This document shows positions 14,101-24,412 of a stretch of 64,000 nucleotides of DNA, one piece after another (position 1 is the first letter of the stretch; every line of letters begins with the position of its first letter). The translations under genes were made by a program, and so were the position numbers. Origin of the DNA: Antedon mediterranea (Eukaryota > Echinodermata > Crinoidea > Comatulida > Antedonidae); the NCBI RefSeq assembly GCF_964355755.1, contig NC_092671.1, positions 37,653,304 to 37,717,303 of the forward strand, given 5' to 3'. The notes under the pieces were generated by a model. The model was not told the DNA's origin. It searched no databases and worked only from the letters and a program-made list of their open reading frames with translations.

Positions 14101-17100
14101 CATTCACCATGCATGCTTTCATTATTCATTAGGCCTTGTCTACACTATCAAACTTTATGAGAAAATAAAAGTGATAACCCATATATGGACATGATGATGT
14201 CATATCACTACCATATTTGGGCATATCACACTTTTTTTGTCCAACAAGTTTGATAGTGTAGACAGAACTTTATCTACATTTCATAACAAATTTTTTTACA
14301 TATTGTACACACAGGGTATATAAAAGTACTAGGTTTATTCTTAATAGCTAACCATCAACTGTACCATATCATTTGCTATTAACGCTTAACTACCTACTTA
14401 AGAAGTAACATTTATTTGCTTAATTTCAGGAAGCTGCTTAACAAACTACACTACTTAGACGCAACCAGAGTAGCCATCTGGGGATGGGTAAGTTTTCAAC
14501 AATAGAAATTCAATGTATACATTTTAGCTATCAGAAAAAAATGAAAATAACAATTATTTTCAACTCTTTCAGTCGTATGGAGGATTTGTAGCAGCCGCTG
14601 TTGCTGGTTCCAAATCTGAAATATTCAACTGTAGTATTGCTGTTGCCCCGGTTACAGATTGGAGATATTACGGTAATTATATTATTTACAATTATATAGT
14701 TTTGTTGTTGCATATTTCAAAGTAAAACTGTACTTATTAGAGTTTTCAATCAATCATTTTGTAATATTCTTTTTAATTTGATACATATATGTAATTAAAT
14801 AAAGATAGGTGTATAGACATTCATTGTTCAGCTCAAAGTAGCTAACACATTGATGTTACCACTACTGTGTGCAATGTCATTTTTCAAATCTTGAGACCAA
14901 TGGAGTATCACGGTGCTGACGTCACGACGGTAGGTGGCACTGTGTGGTTGCTAGCGCAACCAAAAATGCGTTCAGCCTGCCTGAGTGACTCCAAGATCAC
15001 CAATGGTTTGGAATAGGCTTATTGAAGTAGTCATTTTAAAACTTAATAATTTTCAATAAAAACAAACTAAAATTTCAAAAGATCACTAAATATTTGTTTT
15101 TAATAATCTATTTATTCTTCAACTACAGTTTAAGTTTAAAAAAAATAAGCTAAGATACATAATTTGATAGAAATACATATCTTTACTGTTTATCAACATA
15201 GTAGCGCTGAACGCATTTTTTGGCTGTCTAGCAACCATGCAGCGCCCTCTATCATTGTGATGTCACACCGTGATACTCTATAGGATGCTATGTTATCTGG
15301 TGGATTTACAATACATGTATTAAACAAGACTATTTATTTTAAAACTGTTTCTTTTTCAGATTCTACCTATAGTGAGCGCTATATGGGTGATCCATACCTC
15401 AACAAAGATGTATACTCGGTAACTATAAACATTACATCTATATTTATTTATTTAAAACATATTTATAACATTGATCTGTGAGGTAATTTCTCGATTGATC
15501 GTAATCAAAACGGTACTGGATTTAGTCTACTAGCGTTCCTGCTCCAAGCAAGTACATCTATTCATATAAGCCTTAATGAAGTAAGCCTACCTGGTGGTGG
15601 CCATAGAACGGTCCCGAGATAACGAATATACTTCGGCTTTAGTCGATAGAAAATTGAAAAAATTGTTAGAGATATTTATACAGGATAAAAACATATCAGG
15701 TATAGATGTACCAACTGTTTTACATATGGTCCGGTTTATAGAAAATAAAAGGTTAAAACATGCATACAGAATTCTTTAAAACATGTAAAAACAGTAAAAT
15801 AACAAATTAAGTCAAAAATATATGTACATTTATGATAAAAGGAGTGAAACTACAAAAAGAATAAAACAAATTTGTAAATGACCCAAGCACAGATAGTGAC
15901 TAAAACAGAGGAAATAAAATATTTTCTAAAATGATTCCCAAATTAATTAATTATCAATAAAACTGCAAAATGTTAAATGTAAATATATATATATTTGTTT
16001 ATTATTCAGACTCCACCCTGGCTCCCTTTGTTATATTTCTTTTATTCCTGTCCACCCAGGCAGCACTTGCCAGCTTTGTACTATGATGTTATCGAAATTC
16101 CTTCACTTGCACTGATGAAGGGCTAGTGTTGCCCGAAAGCTCTGCTAACTTTTCTGGCTGTTTACTTTATCGTTTTGATTGTCATTTTTTTCAGTAATTT
16201 GCCTTTGGATTTATATATATATATATACAAATAATTTTTTTATATATATCTTTGGAGCAATGCGTTTAGAAGATGTCACATGTTATACCCATTTTATTTT
16301 GTTTATAGAAAGCCAATGTTTCGGCAAAAGCTAGTGCATTTAAAGATGTCAACTTTTTAATAGCTCATGGTACAGGTGACGGTAAGTTACTCATTATTAT
16401 TTTACCATTGACAACATCCCCGTTATCTCATCGTTGTTATTTTATTTTATTAATCTTAATTATCTTCATTGTTATTTGTATTATATTAATCTGAATTGTT
16501 ATATTGTTTTTCAGACAAAATTCACTTCCAAAATTCAGCAGACCTTGTGAGGGCGCTTGTACAAGAGGAAATTATACATCAAACGCAGGTAAAAACATTA
16601 TAAGTTTAATTCAATTCAACTTTATTTATCCACGGAGATCAACACATGGTTGTTCTTCCCTGGGACATACTATGGATAGAATACTTTACTGATTGCAATT
16701 TGTATTCCTGATTATTAAGCAGTGTATTTTTGTGGGTGGGAGTAATTTTTTACTGTAAGAACCAGCCATATATGGTAGTAAAAAATACACCAATAGTAGC
16801 CAAAGGAAACATATGTTATTATTTTTGTCCGGACTTTTATTAAACTTTCACCTGGACCAAATTTTCTTATACGAATCCAACATTGAGAAACTCGCCAATT
16901 GCAGGATGGATAAACTATTTTATTTTATAATTTATCGTGGTTATAAGCTAAATATCATTTGAGGCTCAAGGAGTGGAGTTGAAAGAGTTTTGAGTTACAA
17001 CCCTGGCACTAGGTCAAGATTGAACTCTGGACCTTGGGATTGGCAAGCATGTTAACCACTAAGCTATTGCTCCACTAACTATAGTAATGTATTTACCATG

Positions 17101-17338
17101 GCATAATCTGATATATAAATGTAATGAATGCTTATATACAGTAGTAAAAGATTATTAAAACATTTGTTTGAGATGTCGTTTTGTTGAGTGGGGACGTGTT
17201 TATAATTTTATTTATTTTCAGTTTTATCCTGATCAAGCGCATTCATTGGACGATCCACATGTCCAGTATCATCTTTATGGTCTTCTGTCAAACTTCCTCA
17301 AACAGTGTCTCCATATAAAAGAAGATAGAGAGATGTGA
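5123..17338 (+). CDS. DPP4/DPP6/DPP10-family dipeptidyl peptidase (S9B), 16 exons, 5' end missing
   Basis: Exons read by hand: 5123-5233, 5953-6050, 7746-7924, 8259-8346, 9186-9312, 9744-9987, 10949-11126, 11465-11569, 12039-12163, 13052-13612, 14430-14487, 14573-14672, 15360-15418, 16309-16381, 16515-16588, 17222-17338 (TGA). All junctions are GT/AG and phases agree, giving about 766 residues. Residues 1 to about 520 are the beta-propeller, with FRHS (DPP4 Arg125 position) and YEEE (N-terminus-binding Glu pair). A Cys-rich stretch (KCLSCGMACADSC) starts the exon at 13052. The alpha/beta-hydrolase domain follows: DGRGSGGQG, GWSYGG (Ser at about residue 626), HGTGDD and QAHSLDD supply the triad. 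GW and SYGG lie in separate exons, as in vertebrate DPP4. The oxyanion Tyr of DPP4 (DVYAGP) is Asn here (NVNGEP), resembling DPP6/DPP10, and DPP4 Asn710 is Lys. The first exon starts mid-codon (phase 1), so a cytoplasmic tail plus membrane-anchor exon is missing. Family assignment is firm; DPP4 versus DPP6/10 orthology and enzymatic activity are not. Confidence 0.93.
5390..5766 (+). pseudogene. CR1/L2-like LINE fragment: end of reverse transcriptase ORF and 3' UTR (DPP-gene intron)
   Basis: From 5390 to 5532 the frame reads LIRRPYLEIFKLSFSFNAPS then FFNSLPLSIRNSYNFFSFKS, the usual C-terminal end of these LINE polyproteins. A 3' tail with GAGGGTCCCTAATGAT, CTGGATGGACCACCC and an (AAAT)n end follows. 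No coding function remains. Confidence 0.7.
6100..6545 (-). mobile_element. tRNA-derived SINE, family B (DPP-gene intron)
   Basis: Complement starts GTGAGTGGCCAAGCGGTTAA (tRNA-Leu/Ser-like A box), B box GGTTTGAGCCTC, then a long body with TCGGATAAGGACTATAAATC and an (AAT)n tail at 6150-6182. Confidence 0.75.
6909..7076. mobile_element. CArG-MITE copy 3 (DPP-gene intron)
   Basis: Both ends kept; core with two approximate units then CCATATATGG. Confidence 0.9.
7432..7698. mobile_element. CArG-MITE copy 4, composite (DPP-gene intron)
   Basis: A complete MITE (7432-7594) followed by about 80 bp copied from the right flank of copy 2 and then a second right end (GATAGTGTAGACAGGGCTTT) at 7678-7698. 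Confidence 0.85.
8127..8183. mobile_element. CArG-MITE copy 5, right-end fragment (DPP-gene intron)
   Basis: Only GGGCATATCACACTTTTTTT through TAGACAGAGC remains. Confidence 0.7.
8461..8600 (+). mobile_element. tRNA-derived SINE, family A (DPP-gene intron)
   Basis: Pol III A box TAGCTTGGTGGTTAAC and B box GGTTCAATCC, then a tail (CATCCTGTAATTGG) shared with copies at 16866 and 32205. The middle is deleted relative to those. Confidence 0.8.
10635..10804. mobile_element. GGCCAATTT-type MITE (DPP-gene intron)
   Basis: Imperfect inverted ends AAGGTCAATTTAAACAGGCA and TGTCTGTGTAAATTGGCCTT; inner GTAGCTTGTTCCACGTAGAA also found at 22191. Confidence 0.75.
11586..11751. mobile_element. CArG-MITE copy 6 (DPP-gene intron)
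   Basis: Both ends kept, starting 17 bp after the exon ending at 11569. Two CCATATTTGG and one TATATATGG unit. Confidence 0.9.
12225..12430 (+). repeat. AATAAACGCCTCC minisatellite with an 18-C run (DPP-gene intron)
   Basis: Degenerate units of GAATAAACGCCTCCCT; uninterrupted C at 12278-12295. Confidence 0.85.
12605..13045 (+). repeat. Diverged tandem duplication in a DPP-gene intron
   Basis: TATGAATCTTATTT, CAATGG.TTGCCTCATTTT, TTTTATATTAATATCA and ACC.ATAATGTTTATTT occur twice in order, about 250 bp apart. The second unit ends at the exon acceptor. Confidence 0.8.
13732..13876. mobile_element. CArG-MITE copy 7 (DPP-gene intron)
   Basis: Both ends kept; core partly deleted, one CCATATATGG and one diverged unit. 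Confidence 0.85.
14130..14272. mobile_element. CArG-MITE copy 8 (DPP-gene intron)
   Basis: Both ends recognisable (left end mutated to AGGCCTTGTC). CCATATATGG and CCATATTTGG in the core. Confidence 0.85.
14893..15288. mobile_element. Foldback element with about 75-bp arms (DPP-gene intron)
   Basis: GGAGTATCACGGTG at left pairs with CACCGTGATACTCTA at right. The arms extend through GGTTGCTAG and AATGCGTTCAGC. AT-rich 230-bp middle. Confidence 0.85.
15594..15779 (+). other. Open stretch of unknown origin in a DPP-gene intron
   Basis: Reads VAIERSRDNEYTSALVDRKL and onward for 61 codons without ATG, ending TAA. It lies next to the retroelement end at 15985, so it may be an element remnant. No family recognised. 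Confidence 0.25.
15985..16222 (+). mobile_element. Retroelement 3' end with hammerhead-like core, possibly Penelope-like (DPP-gene intron)
   Basis: Flanked by (TA)n runs. CTGATGAAGGGCTAGTGTTG at 16112 continues CCCGAAAGC. A GGGC/GCCC stem between CTGATGA and GAAA resembles a hammerhead ribozyme core, known from Penelope-like elements. One extra A follows CTGATGA, and I find no clear stem I. A second copy is at 63877. Confidence 0.55.
16866..17079 (-). mobile_element. tRNA-derived SINE, family A (last DPP-gene intron)
   Basis: Complement of the family A sequence; ends with CTCGCCAATTGCAGGATGGA on the tail side. Confidence 0.8.
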
Positions 17339-18860
17339 AGAGAAGATGTTGTTGTATCCAGGTAGAAGTTTTTCTGATGGTCACTGTGTGAATGGTCATT
17401 CAAGTCTCCAGCCTAGCAGTATAAGCTTTTCTGATGGTCATTTCCTGTGACTGGTCAGTAAAGTCTGTAAAGAAATAGCAGCAACGAAGCCTAGAAAATA
17501 ATAGAGCATATTGCAGTCAACCCTCAGAAAACCAGTACTCTTGTGCAGGTCCACAATGTCTGGTTTTCAGAATGCATTTGAAAGAATAGTAGAAGAATTA
17601 GCAACCGTATGGAAACAAGTTTATGTTTTTCTGAACTTTGAGATATTTTGACGATATGTGAAAGTTGGATGAATATGGTTTGTGTGCGGACATTAGCTTA
17701 GATCTTGAAGCACTGCAGTTAACGACAGATATACAGAATATAGTGAAATAAATAAACCCAGCTAAGTATTACCTGAAGAAAATATGGAATGAAGATTGAA
17801 TAATAGCGAATATTATTCAAATTGCTTTTATTATTTTTAAATGATTAATTATTCAATTTATTAAGTGCTTTTGCTCCACTGTCTTCAAAGATAATTATAG
17901 AAAAATGATAAAATATTTAGCATTTTCTTTTCCGAAAAAGAATTCTGTGCAATGTTATATTTAGTAATTTTTCAAATGTGTGTCTGTACACCTTGTGCAA
18001 TGTGTAACAGATATTGAAATATTGATTGTATAGTTTTTATATTATATTATTCCTTATATTTATTTCTGTATAGTTTTTACTTGATATTATTGCTTATATG
18101 CAAATATAGATATTATATATATATATATTAATTCCAGTGGAGGATCCAGGATTTTGAAATAAGGGTGGGGGGGAAGGGTGCTGAACTTAATTTGTTGTCC
18201 TATCTTTTCCATTTCAATTTGTGAAATTTAGAGCCCGCCCCCTCCTTGAATCCGCCCCTGATTTCTGTTAACCTCGTATCTCTTCTGATGAAATGGGTTG
18301 ATATGCATTTTTACTACCTTGATAAATACTGTGCTGTTCTGTGTGTCGTTTATATATGAAAAATATTGAAAGGTTTTTTTAATTTTTCATTAGTATTTTA
18401 GATTACTTTTCTTTAATTGTCTTTCGTTACGTACTTGTTCATTGACCTTTGACACTGATTGAGATCCTGGCAGTATTATGTTATGTGCTACAAATTAACT
18501 AAACCCGCCAATTTATTTTGATTTTTCTCATAATATTTAATTTATATCATATTTTGTTTTATTTCAATGAATTTAAATTCAAAACCTGCCAATAAATTTA
18601 TTATTTTCCTCATATTTAATTTATATATTATTATGTTTTATTTCAATGAATTTAACTAATATACAACTTTCGTTCTCATCGTTTGTACATAAATGTGCAA
18701 TTTAAAACTTTTTGTATTGATTTTGGTTTTGTTGTTTTAAAAACTATTTTAAGAATATATAAATTACTTTTTATATATAACTTGCTCATTTTTATTAGCT
18801 TTTATTGTTGTTTGATTTCATATATTTAAAAACTTGATTTTCTTAGATAGTATCATCTAC

Positions 18861-18981
18861 AGCTCTGTCTACACTACCAAACTTTATGTGACAACAAAAA
18901 TGTGATGTGCCCATATATGGACATGATGATGTCACATCACTACCATATTTGGGTATGTTTGATATTTTAGACAGAGCTTTA
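18861..18981. mobile_element. CArG-MITE copy 9 (DPP-gene 3' region)
   Basis: Left half good, right half internally deleted. Confidence 0.8.
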
Positions 18982-19012
18982 GATAGTAGGCTTTACCTAT
19001 TGTAAAGCCTGT

Positions 19013-19214
19013 TTTCCTTACGACGCTATCGTCGTTCATCGTTAACAGTTCAACGACGATCGTTTAACAGTTCAACGACGATCGTTTGAAAACGATCAAG
19101 TTGAAATGATGACAATAGCGAGTACCTTTTCCTGTAAATCGTTAACATTTCAATGTTTACGTAGAAGATCGCCGATTATTGTTAACGATAGCGTCGACAG
19201 GAAAACAGGCTTTA
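19013..19214. mobile_element. AAAGCCTGTTTTCCT-type foldback MITE
   Basis: Ends AAAGCCTGTTTTCCTTACGA and GTCGACAGGAAAACAGGCTT are inverted, continuing into CGCTATCGT and ACGATAGCG. Flanked by TA. A 27-bp inner unit with AACGACGATCGTTT is repeated. It sits 32 bp after a CArG-MITE. Confidence 0.85.
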
Positions 19215-19548
19215 GTCTACTAAGTTTTCCTGTATCTTTATTTTCATTAGCTATATTTAGAAAGAGTTATTGAGTGAGATTCATTTAACCTTCAAAGTAA
19301 CCATTAATAATATGTAAATATGTATAGTTTATGTTATCTATATTATATAGTTTTTAGCAATATTATTCTTTTGAGAAATGTAGTTAGCCAATTTCAGGAC
19401 AATGGTGCAATTGTTAAAATGTGGTTGATTTTTATTTTAAAGTGTTGAAGAGTTTGATATTTTATATATAAATATTGTAAAAAGAAAATAAAACTGTTTG
19501 TGTCTGATTCCTATATATTTATTTGTTCTCCAACTACAAGTGTTTTTA

Positions 19549-19867
19549 TTGTAATGTTTCTCAAAAACATGAAAAATGAAGATTAAATCAGACTTTGAAT
19601 AGGTTTATTTTGTAGTTTTTTCACAAAGTTAATCACTTCCATAGAAAGAAAAATGTTTTCACTTATAAAATAAATGGTTAGATTCAACAAAAAAACACAT
19701 TGGCTGGCAGCCAATTTGACTGTTTGGCTTGAAATTACAGTTTTTTCAGGTTAACATTTTTTTTACATATAATTTTTGGTCAAAGTGGATAACTATGTTA
19801 CATTAAAATGGCATATTCAACAACAAAAATTGTTAATAATTATTTTTTTGAGGACAATACATCTTGT
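19549..19867 (+). mobile_element. ATGTATTGT-type MITE copy 2
   Basis: Left end worn, right end GGACAATACATCTTG kept. Contains GGCTGGCAGCCAAT palindrome. Confidence 0.75.
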
Positions 19868-20666
19868 AATCTTATAATAATGATGATGATAATTACAAAG
19901 TAACAGATTGATGACATCATTTACGTACATTTTTATGATTGTGGATTGCTTTTCACTTCAAAGAAGGAAATTACCAAAAAAAACCAAATCCGAATTATTT
20001 TTTTTTTCTTTTAAGCTTCTTTGTTGCAGGTGTTCTCATGTTATTTTATAGATGTTTTCTAATATCCAAATTTAAAACCATCATTCACAATTCTTTCTCT
20101 ACGCTAACGTAACAGCAACAAAAATGGGTGATTCTCGTCTAACTTATGATGGATGTACGCAGAGGGTATGACAGGTAATGTGTTTAAGCTATTCAATACA
20201 AATGATCGTTAATATATACGTTTAGTGGATTAAAACCAACCCAACAATGAAACGGATCACCTGCCTGTAAATCCCCCACGCAGTACACCAGAAATATGCT
20301 TATAAATCCGCGCGTTTTATTATTTTATTCATCTATACACAAGTATCAGCGGACACGTAACATCATTGAGTATATTAGTCTTTTTAATGTGGTCCACACA
20401 AACAGTTTATTTATTTGGAGATTTACATAAAAATGGTCTTCAACTTTTGCCTTGTTTTTATTCAAACTGTTATTGTTTTTATTGTTAAGTTCTACAGCAA
20501 GTTATCTGAGAAAGTCGCGTGGTCTAGGCTCCTCGGATAAATTACATTTTATTTTTGTCTACAGATGGATCGAAGAGTGACAAAAATAAAGATATACTTA
20601 AACAGATAACTGGGTGAATTTTAATTGCTTAAATTTGGAGAAGAACTTTTTATAACGAGATTAAAA

Positions 20667-20705
20667 ATGAACAGGTACAAAATGTGTAGAGACGACGAGA
20701 TTAAG
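20667..20705 (+). CDS. Candidate short first coding exon (13 aa)
   Basis: AAAATG followed by an open frame reading MNRYKMCRDDEIK, ending at a good donor (AAG|GTAAGA) in phase 0. It is too short to recognise and could be chance. It gains weight from lying upstream of three other + strand ATG exons that also end in phase-0 donors (24251, 24774, 33105), a pattern typical of alternative promoters. A weaker similar candidate lies at 20124-20165 (MGDSRLTYDGCTQR, then GTATGA). No downstream partner is proven. Confidence 0.25.
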
Positions 20706-20802
20706 GTAAGATTAAGAACAAATTATGTTTGTTTTAATATTGGTAATTATTGAGATAGGTTGTAAACTTAGTAATCGTTATCATTTTCAATTCGGGTCAA
20801 CC

Positions 20803-21108
20803 TTAAAGATGTATTGTTCCTTGAAACACAAAAAAAGTTATTCACTTTAAGTCGAAAATTTTGTGCATACAGAGTAGCCAAACAAGCGCGTTTCATTATG
20901 GGATATGTTTTGATCGAAAACTTTGACTGGAAGTCAAAGTTATTTTTTAAAACAAAAAAACGTCTTTATTTCAGTTAAATGATTTTTTTTTTCGAAAAAT
21001 CTTGGGTGATAGTTAATAACTATTATGATACTTCAAAATGACCCACCTTTTTTCGAAATCTTATTTTTAATTTTTTTGGAATTAGTCAAAGGGACAATAC
21101 ATCTTTAA
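20803..21108 (+). mobile_element. ATGTATTGT-type MITE copy 3
   Basis: Both ends present: TTAAAGATGTATTGT and GGGACAATACATCTTTAA. Lies in the putative intron after the 20667 exon. Confidence 0.85.
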
Positions 21109-21378
21109 TTAAGTTTACCATCGTTTTTAAAAATAATCTGTCGCCATCTATAATCTAGTAGGCCCATTTAATTTTCTATATTTAAATGAATCGTTTCCGC
21201 GTAACCTGTATGATTAATCGATATTGAAAATAGATTGTTTCTAATTGGAAATTGTTTTTTAATAAACAACTTTAAATGTATTAATAATGAATTGTGTATA
21301 CAGTGCGGTCTTGTTATGTATTGGCTAACTTCTTATGTTTGTTGTAATTGTTACGTTTTCTGCATATAGGTTTTTGTA

Positions 21379-21556
21379 TATAAATCCAAAGGCAAATTAC
21401 ATATGTTTTGCCCTACTCTGACGTAATTTGTACTTTATACTAAGTACATTTTGGGAACACTTGCGAAAAAATCTAATTACGAGTCGGGTGGGACTCGAAC
21501 CCACGACCTCCAGATCACTAGCCTGGCGTTCATACCTCTAGACTACCGAGCTTGCG
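21379..21556 (-). mobile_element. tRNA-like SINE, family C
   Basis: The complement has AGCTCGGTAGTCTAGAGGTA, an anticodon-like arm CCAGGCTAGTGATCTGG and a perfect T arm GTGGGTTCGAGTCCCAC. The acceptor stem is mismatched, so it is a SINE head or pseudo-tRNA. Its tail ends GTAATTTGCCTTTGGATTTA, the same as the retroelement end at 16195. Confidence 0.65.
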
Positions 21557-22139
21557 CTGATGGCTAGTGGTTAGATTCGAGCCCAAGTAAGCAGCGGGTA
21601 CTGCACCAACAGGGTTGTAATTGTAGTTTTTTCGTCAGGGAGTTGAGTAATTAGATGTTTTTCTAATTGATTCATACTTGGGCTTTTTTTCCTCTTTTAT
21701 TTGTTATATAATTTAATCGCCATTTTATACAGTTTGATTGATTTAAATTGTTTTTTCTCAAAAAGAAAATCGTATTAGAATTTATAATGTATTAATTTTA
21801 AAATGAGAGAAATCAATGTTTATTTGAATTGAATTGAATGTCTATATGCATAGACTTATTAAAAGTCTGTGTGCCGACTGACTGTCTGTGTTGTGTTTTT
21901 ATTATGTGCAACACATTTGACTAAATCAAACATCGAAATGCCATCAGTGGCGTAAAAAACGGAAGCGTCAATGTAAATAGTGTGTTAATGTAATTAGTCG
22001 TTTGTACACGTTAATGTACTTTGATGTCATTAAATTATTCTAAGAACTCACAAAACACAACTGTTTACTGCATACATAGTGAGCTATGGTGTTATATATT
22101 AGTAACAGTTTTATCAGTGTTGATAAACTTGTTTCGACT

Positions 22140-22300
22140 ATAGGCCAATTTGCACAGACGAGCGGTAAGAACGGTAAGCGGAAAAACCGCGTAGCTTGTC
22201 CCACGTAGAACTGTATATCCTGAGCGGAAACCGTCCGTCCGTGTTGTTTGTAATAAGGAATAACAGATTCTATATTTTTATTACCGTTACCGGATCTTTA
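22140..22300. mobile_element. GGCCAATTT-type MITE, right end lost
   Basis: TAGGCCAATTTGCACAGACG at left, shared inner CCACGTAGAACTGTA. Confidence 0.7.
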
Positions 22301-22844
22301 ATAATGTATAAAAAGAGGCTGGTAATATTTAATATCATTTTTTGAAATTGGTCAATATGGAACCATGGGCCAAAGGATTATGCCAGTGGATTTACTCATT
22401 CATTCATTCATCCGTGGACAATTATCGATTTATTGTCATTTGCATATAACATACATAGAAATTATGTTGTGTTAATCTGCATTATATTTATCAGGAAATG
22501 CTAAATTAATATTATAATATATTTGAAATCATAGCAAAGATATACCTGCATTATTACTTCAAATTTCACCAAATCTAAAATAACAAGATAAATTATAATA
22601 AGAATAGTAGGTCTGTGATATTTTGACAAGGTATTCAAAATGGCGTGTATTGTTATTAGATCAATGTATGGTAATTTATTGTGTGATTCTGATTAGTGTT
22701 GACATACCGGTAGGCCTAGGGTGTTCATAGTAAACAAGCACCATTCTACTCCCTGTTTAAAAGTTTGTGGTCATTTCGGCCCAATATAGAAATTGTACTA
22801 AATAGCATTGGTGCCATGAGGCTGGTTATAAAGCCTCCCAATCT

Positions 22845-23035
22845 TAAGCTCTGTAGGCCTATACACTATCAAACTTTATGTGACAACAAAATGTGATGTG
22901 GCCATATATGGACAAGATGATGTCATATCACTACCATAGTTGAGCATATCACTACCATATTTGGGTATATTACTACCATCATTTGGGCACATCACACTTT
23001 TTTTTGTAAAACTAGTTTGATAGGACAGAACTTTA
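22845..23035. mobile_element. CArG-MITE copy 10 with TAGGCCTA inserted in its left end
   Basis: The left TIR reads CTGTAGGCCTATACACTATC where the family has CTGTCTACACTATC. Core of about four units. Confidence 0.85.
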
Positions 23036-24250
23036 GTATGGTTCCCCATAAAGCATTTCGCTTTTATGAATCCCGAATACGTCATCACTGGGAATAAATA
23101 AATGTTAAAGTTCAGTTCTCTTATGGTACACAAGATTTGTTCACTTTATTGCTGTTTGTTATGAAGAGTTTAAAACGATGTCTTTATCGATCTCTGATTG
23201 CAAAGGAGTGTTGAGTGTGCAGAGCTATTAAAGTAATGTTACATTAATGATGTCAGAAAATGTAACCTATAAATGTTATATATAAAACACATTATTATTA
23301 TTATACTTGGGTACATAAGTTTATGTGTTGTAAAGATGTTTTGGCCGGCACTTTATGATCGACCTACTGTATAGCCGAAATAAAATACAGTACTATACCA
23401 ACATGGTATTAGGCCTGCGTCTCTCCTAAAAGATATCGTCCCCAAGTTATTCATAAAGTTGTTTGTACCTTTGGCTATGTTCCGATTATCCGAATATGAA
23501 TAAATTCATTTTCTATATAGGTCTATGTTTGGAGTTAAGCTCATAAAGATGATATAGGCCTAGTTTTGTTCAAAGATATGACGCTTTATTATGTTAATTT
23601 TGTACCTGATTATATCAATACTTTGGACGAGAGTTAGATGTCGTTTGGATTGAAGAAGATAAGATCAATAATTATGAATAATCATTAGGCCTAAACTAAA
23701 CTGAAACTTGTTATTTATAACTTTTATCTTCAATATTAATGCGGGCTTTTTCTAACTGGAATGTTACTGGTTGGACATCAAGCTGGCAATAGGAAAGGTC
23801 TATACTTTTTTGTTAATAATTGAAGTTTGTTCATTTCCTGACGGATGTGACTTTGCATGGAAGCGCGTGATAGATATTTTTAGTGGAGTTGAGTATGGCG
23901 CGCCAGTGGAGTGATTCAAGCATGAAGTAAATCTTGATCGAATAATATTATATGACCTTCTACACACTGAAGCACAGGCGTTATTGTATTGGCTGACATT
24001 CTGATGTAGCGTGAATATCTATTGTTGAGAGCAGTGGGAAATACAAGTGTATAACACATACGCTACTTTAACTGAAAACTACTTAATAAAACAACAACGT
24101 TAACTCTTTGGAATTACAAACCAAGAATCTCTCGTCAGGAAATTTTACTTTTGGATATTATTAGCTTGTTGTACACCTTGCTATTTCATCTACCACGATA
24201 TATATTAATTTGTGTATGTACTTTTGATTGGATTAATCGAAAAAGTAAAA
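23036..24250. other. Upstream region of the 24251 exon
   Basis: No coding sequence. CpG and GC content rise towards 24251 (GGCGCGCC at about 23898), consistent with a promoter-proximal region, but no core promoter element is certain. Confidence 0.4.
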
Positions 24251-24412
24251 ATGCATCAAGGGGTATCGTCTGGCGGCGCCGGAGGAGACCAGTATGCCAA
24301 ACCGGACAAGAAAAAAAAGACGGATAAAAAAAACAATGTCGCTGCTGCTGCTGCTCCTGTAAATCCAGTTTATGAACCGCTTGAGGGGGTGATTCAAATA
24401 GAACTAAATGAG
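24251..24412 (+). CDS. Candidate first coding exon, Gly/Lys/Ala-rich N-terminus (54 aa)
   Basis: The frame opens at ATG (MHQGVSSGGAGGDQ) and runs through a Lys-rich patch (KPDKKKKTDKKNN), an Ala run and PVYEPLEGVIQIELNE, then meets a donor (GAG|GTAACA) in phase 0. GC content is well above the surroundings and the first 200 bp upstream include GGCGCGCC, as expected of a promoter-proximal exon. The basic, low-complexity N-terminus looks like a cytosolic tail. I do not recognise the family. No matching downstream exon is certain; the phase-0 exon at 34601 is compatible. Confidence 0.5.

Larger units (their letters stand above)
17339..19495 (+). other. Probable 3' UTR and polyadenylation region of the DPP-family gene
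   Basis: AT-rich noncoding DNA follows the stop codon. AATAAA signals occur at 17747 and 17751 (short UTR of about 0.4 kb) and at 19487 (long UTR of about 2.1 kb, followed by a TG-rich stretch). Two MITEs (18861-18981 and 19013-19214) would lie inside the long form. Which signal is used cannot be told from sequence. Confidence 0.45.

Noticed and set aside
21480-21556. tRNA gene (minus strand, Thr-like anticodon AGT)
   Set aside because: T arm and B box are good but the acceptor stem has mismatches and a SINE tail follows, so it is treated as a SINE head.
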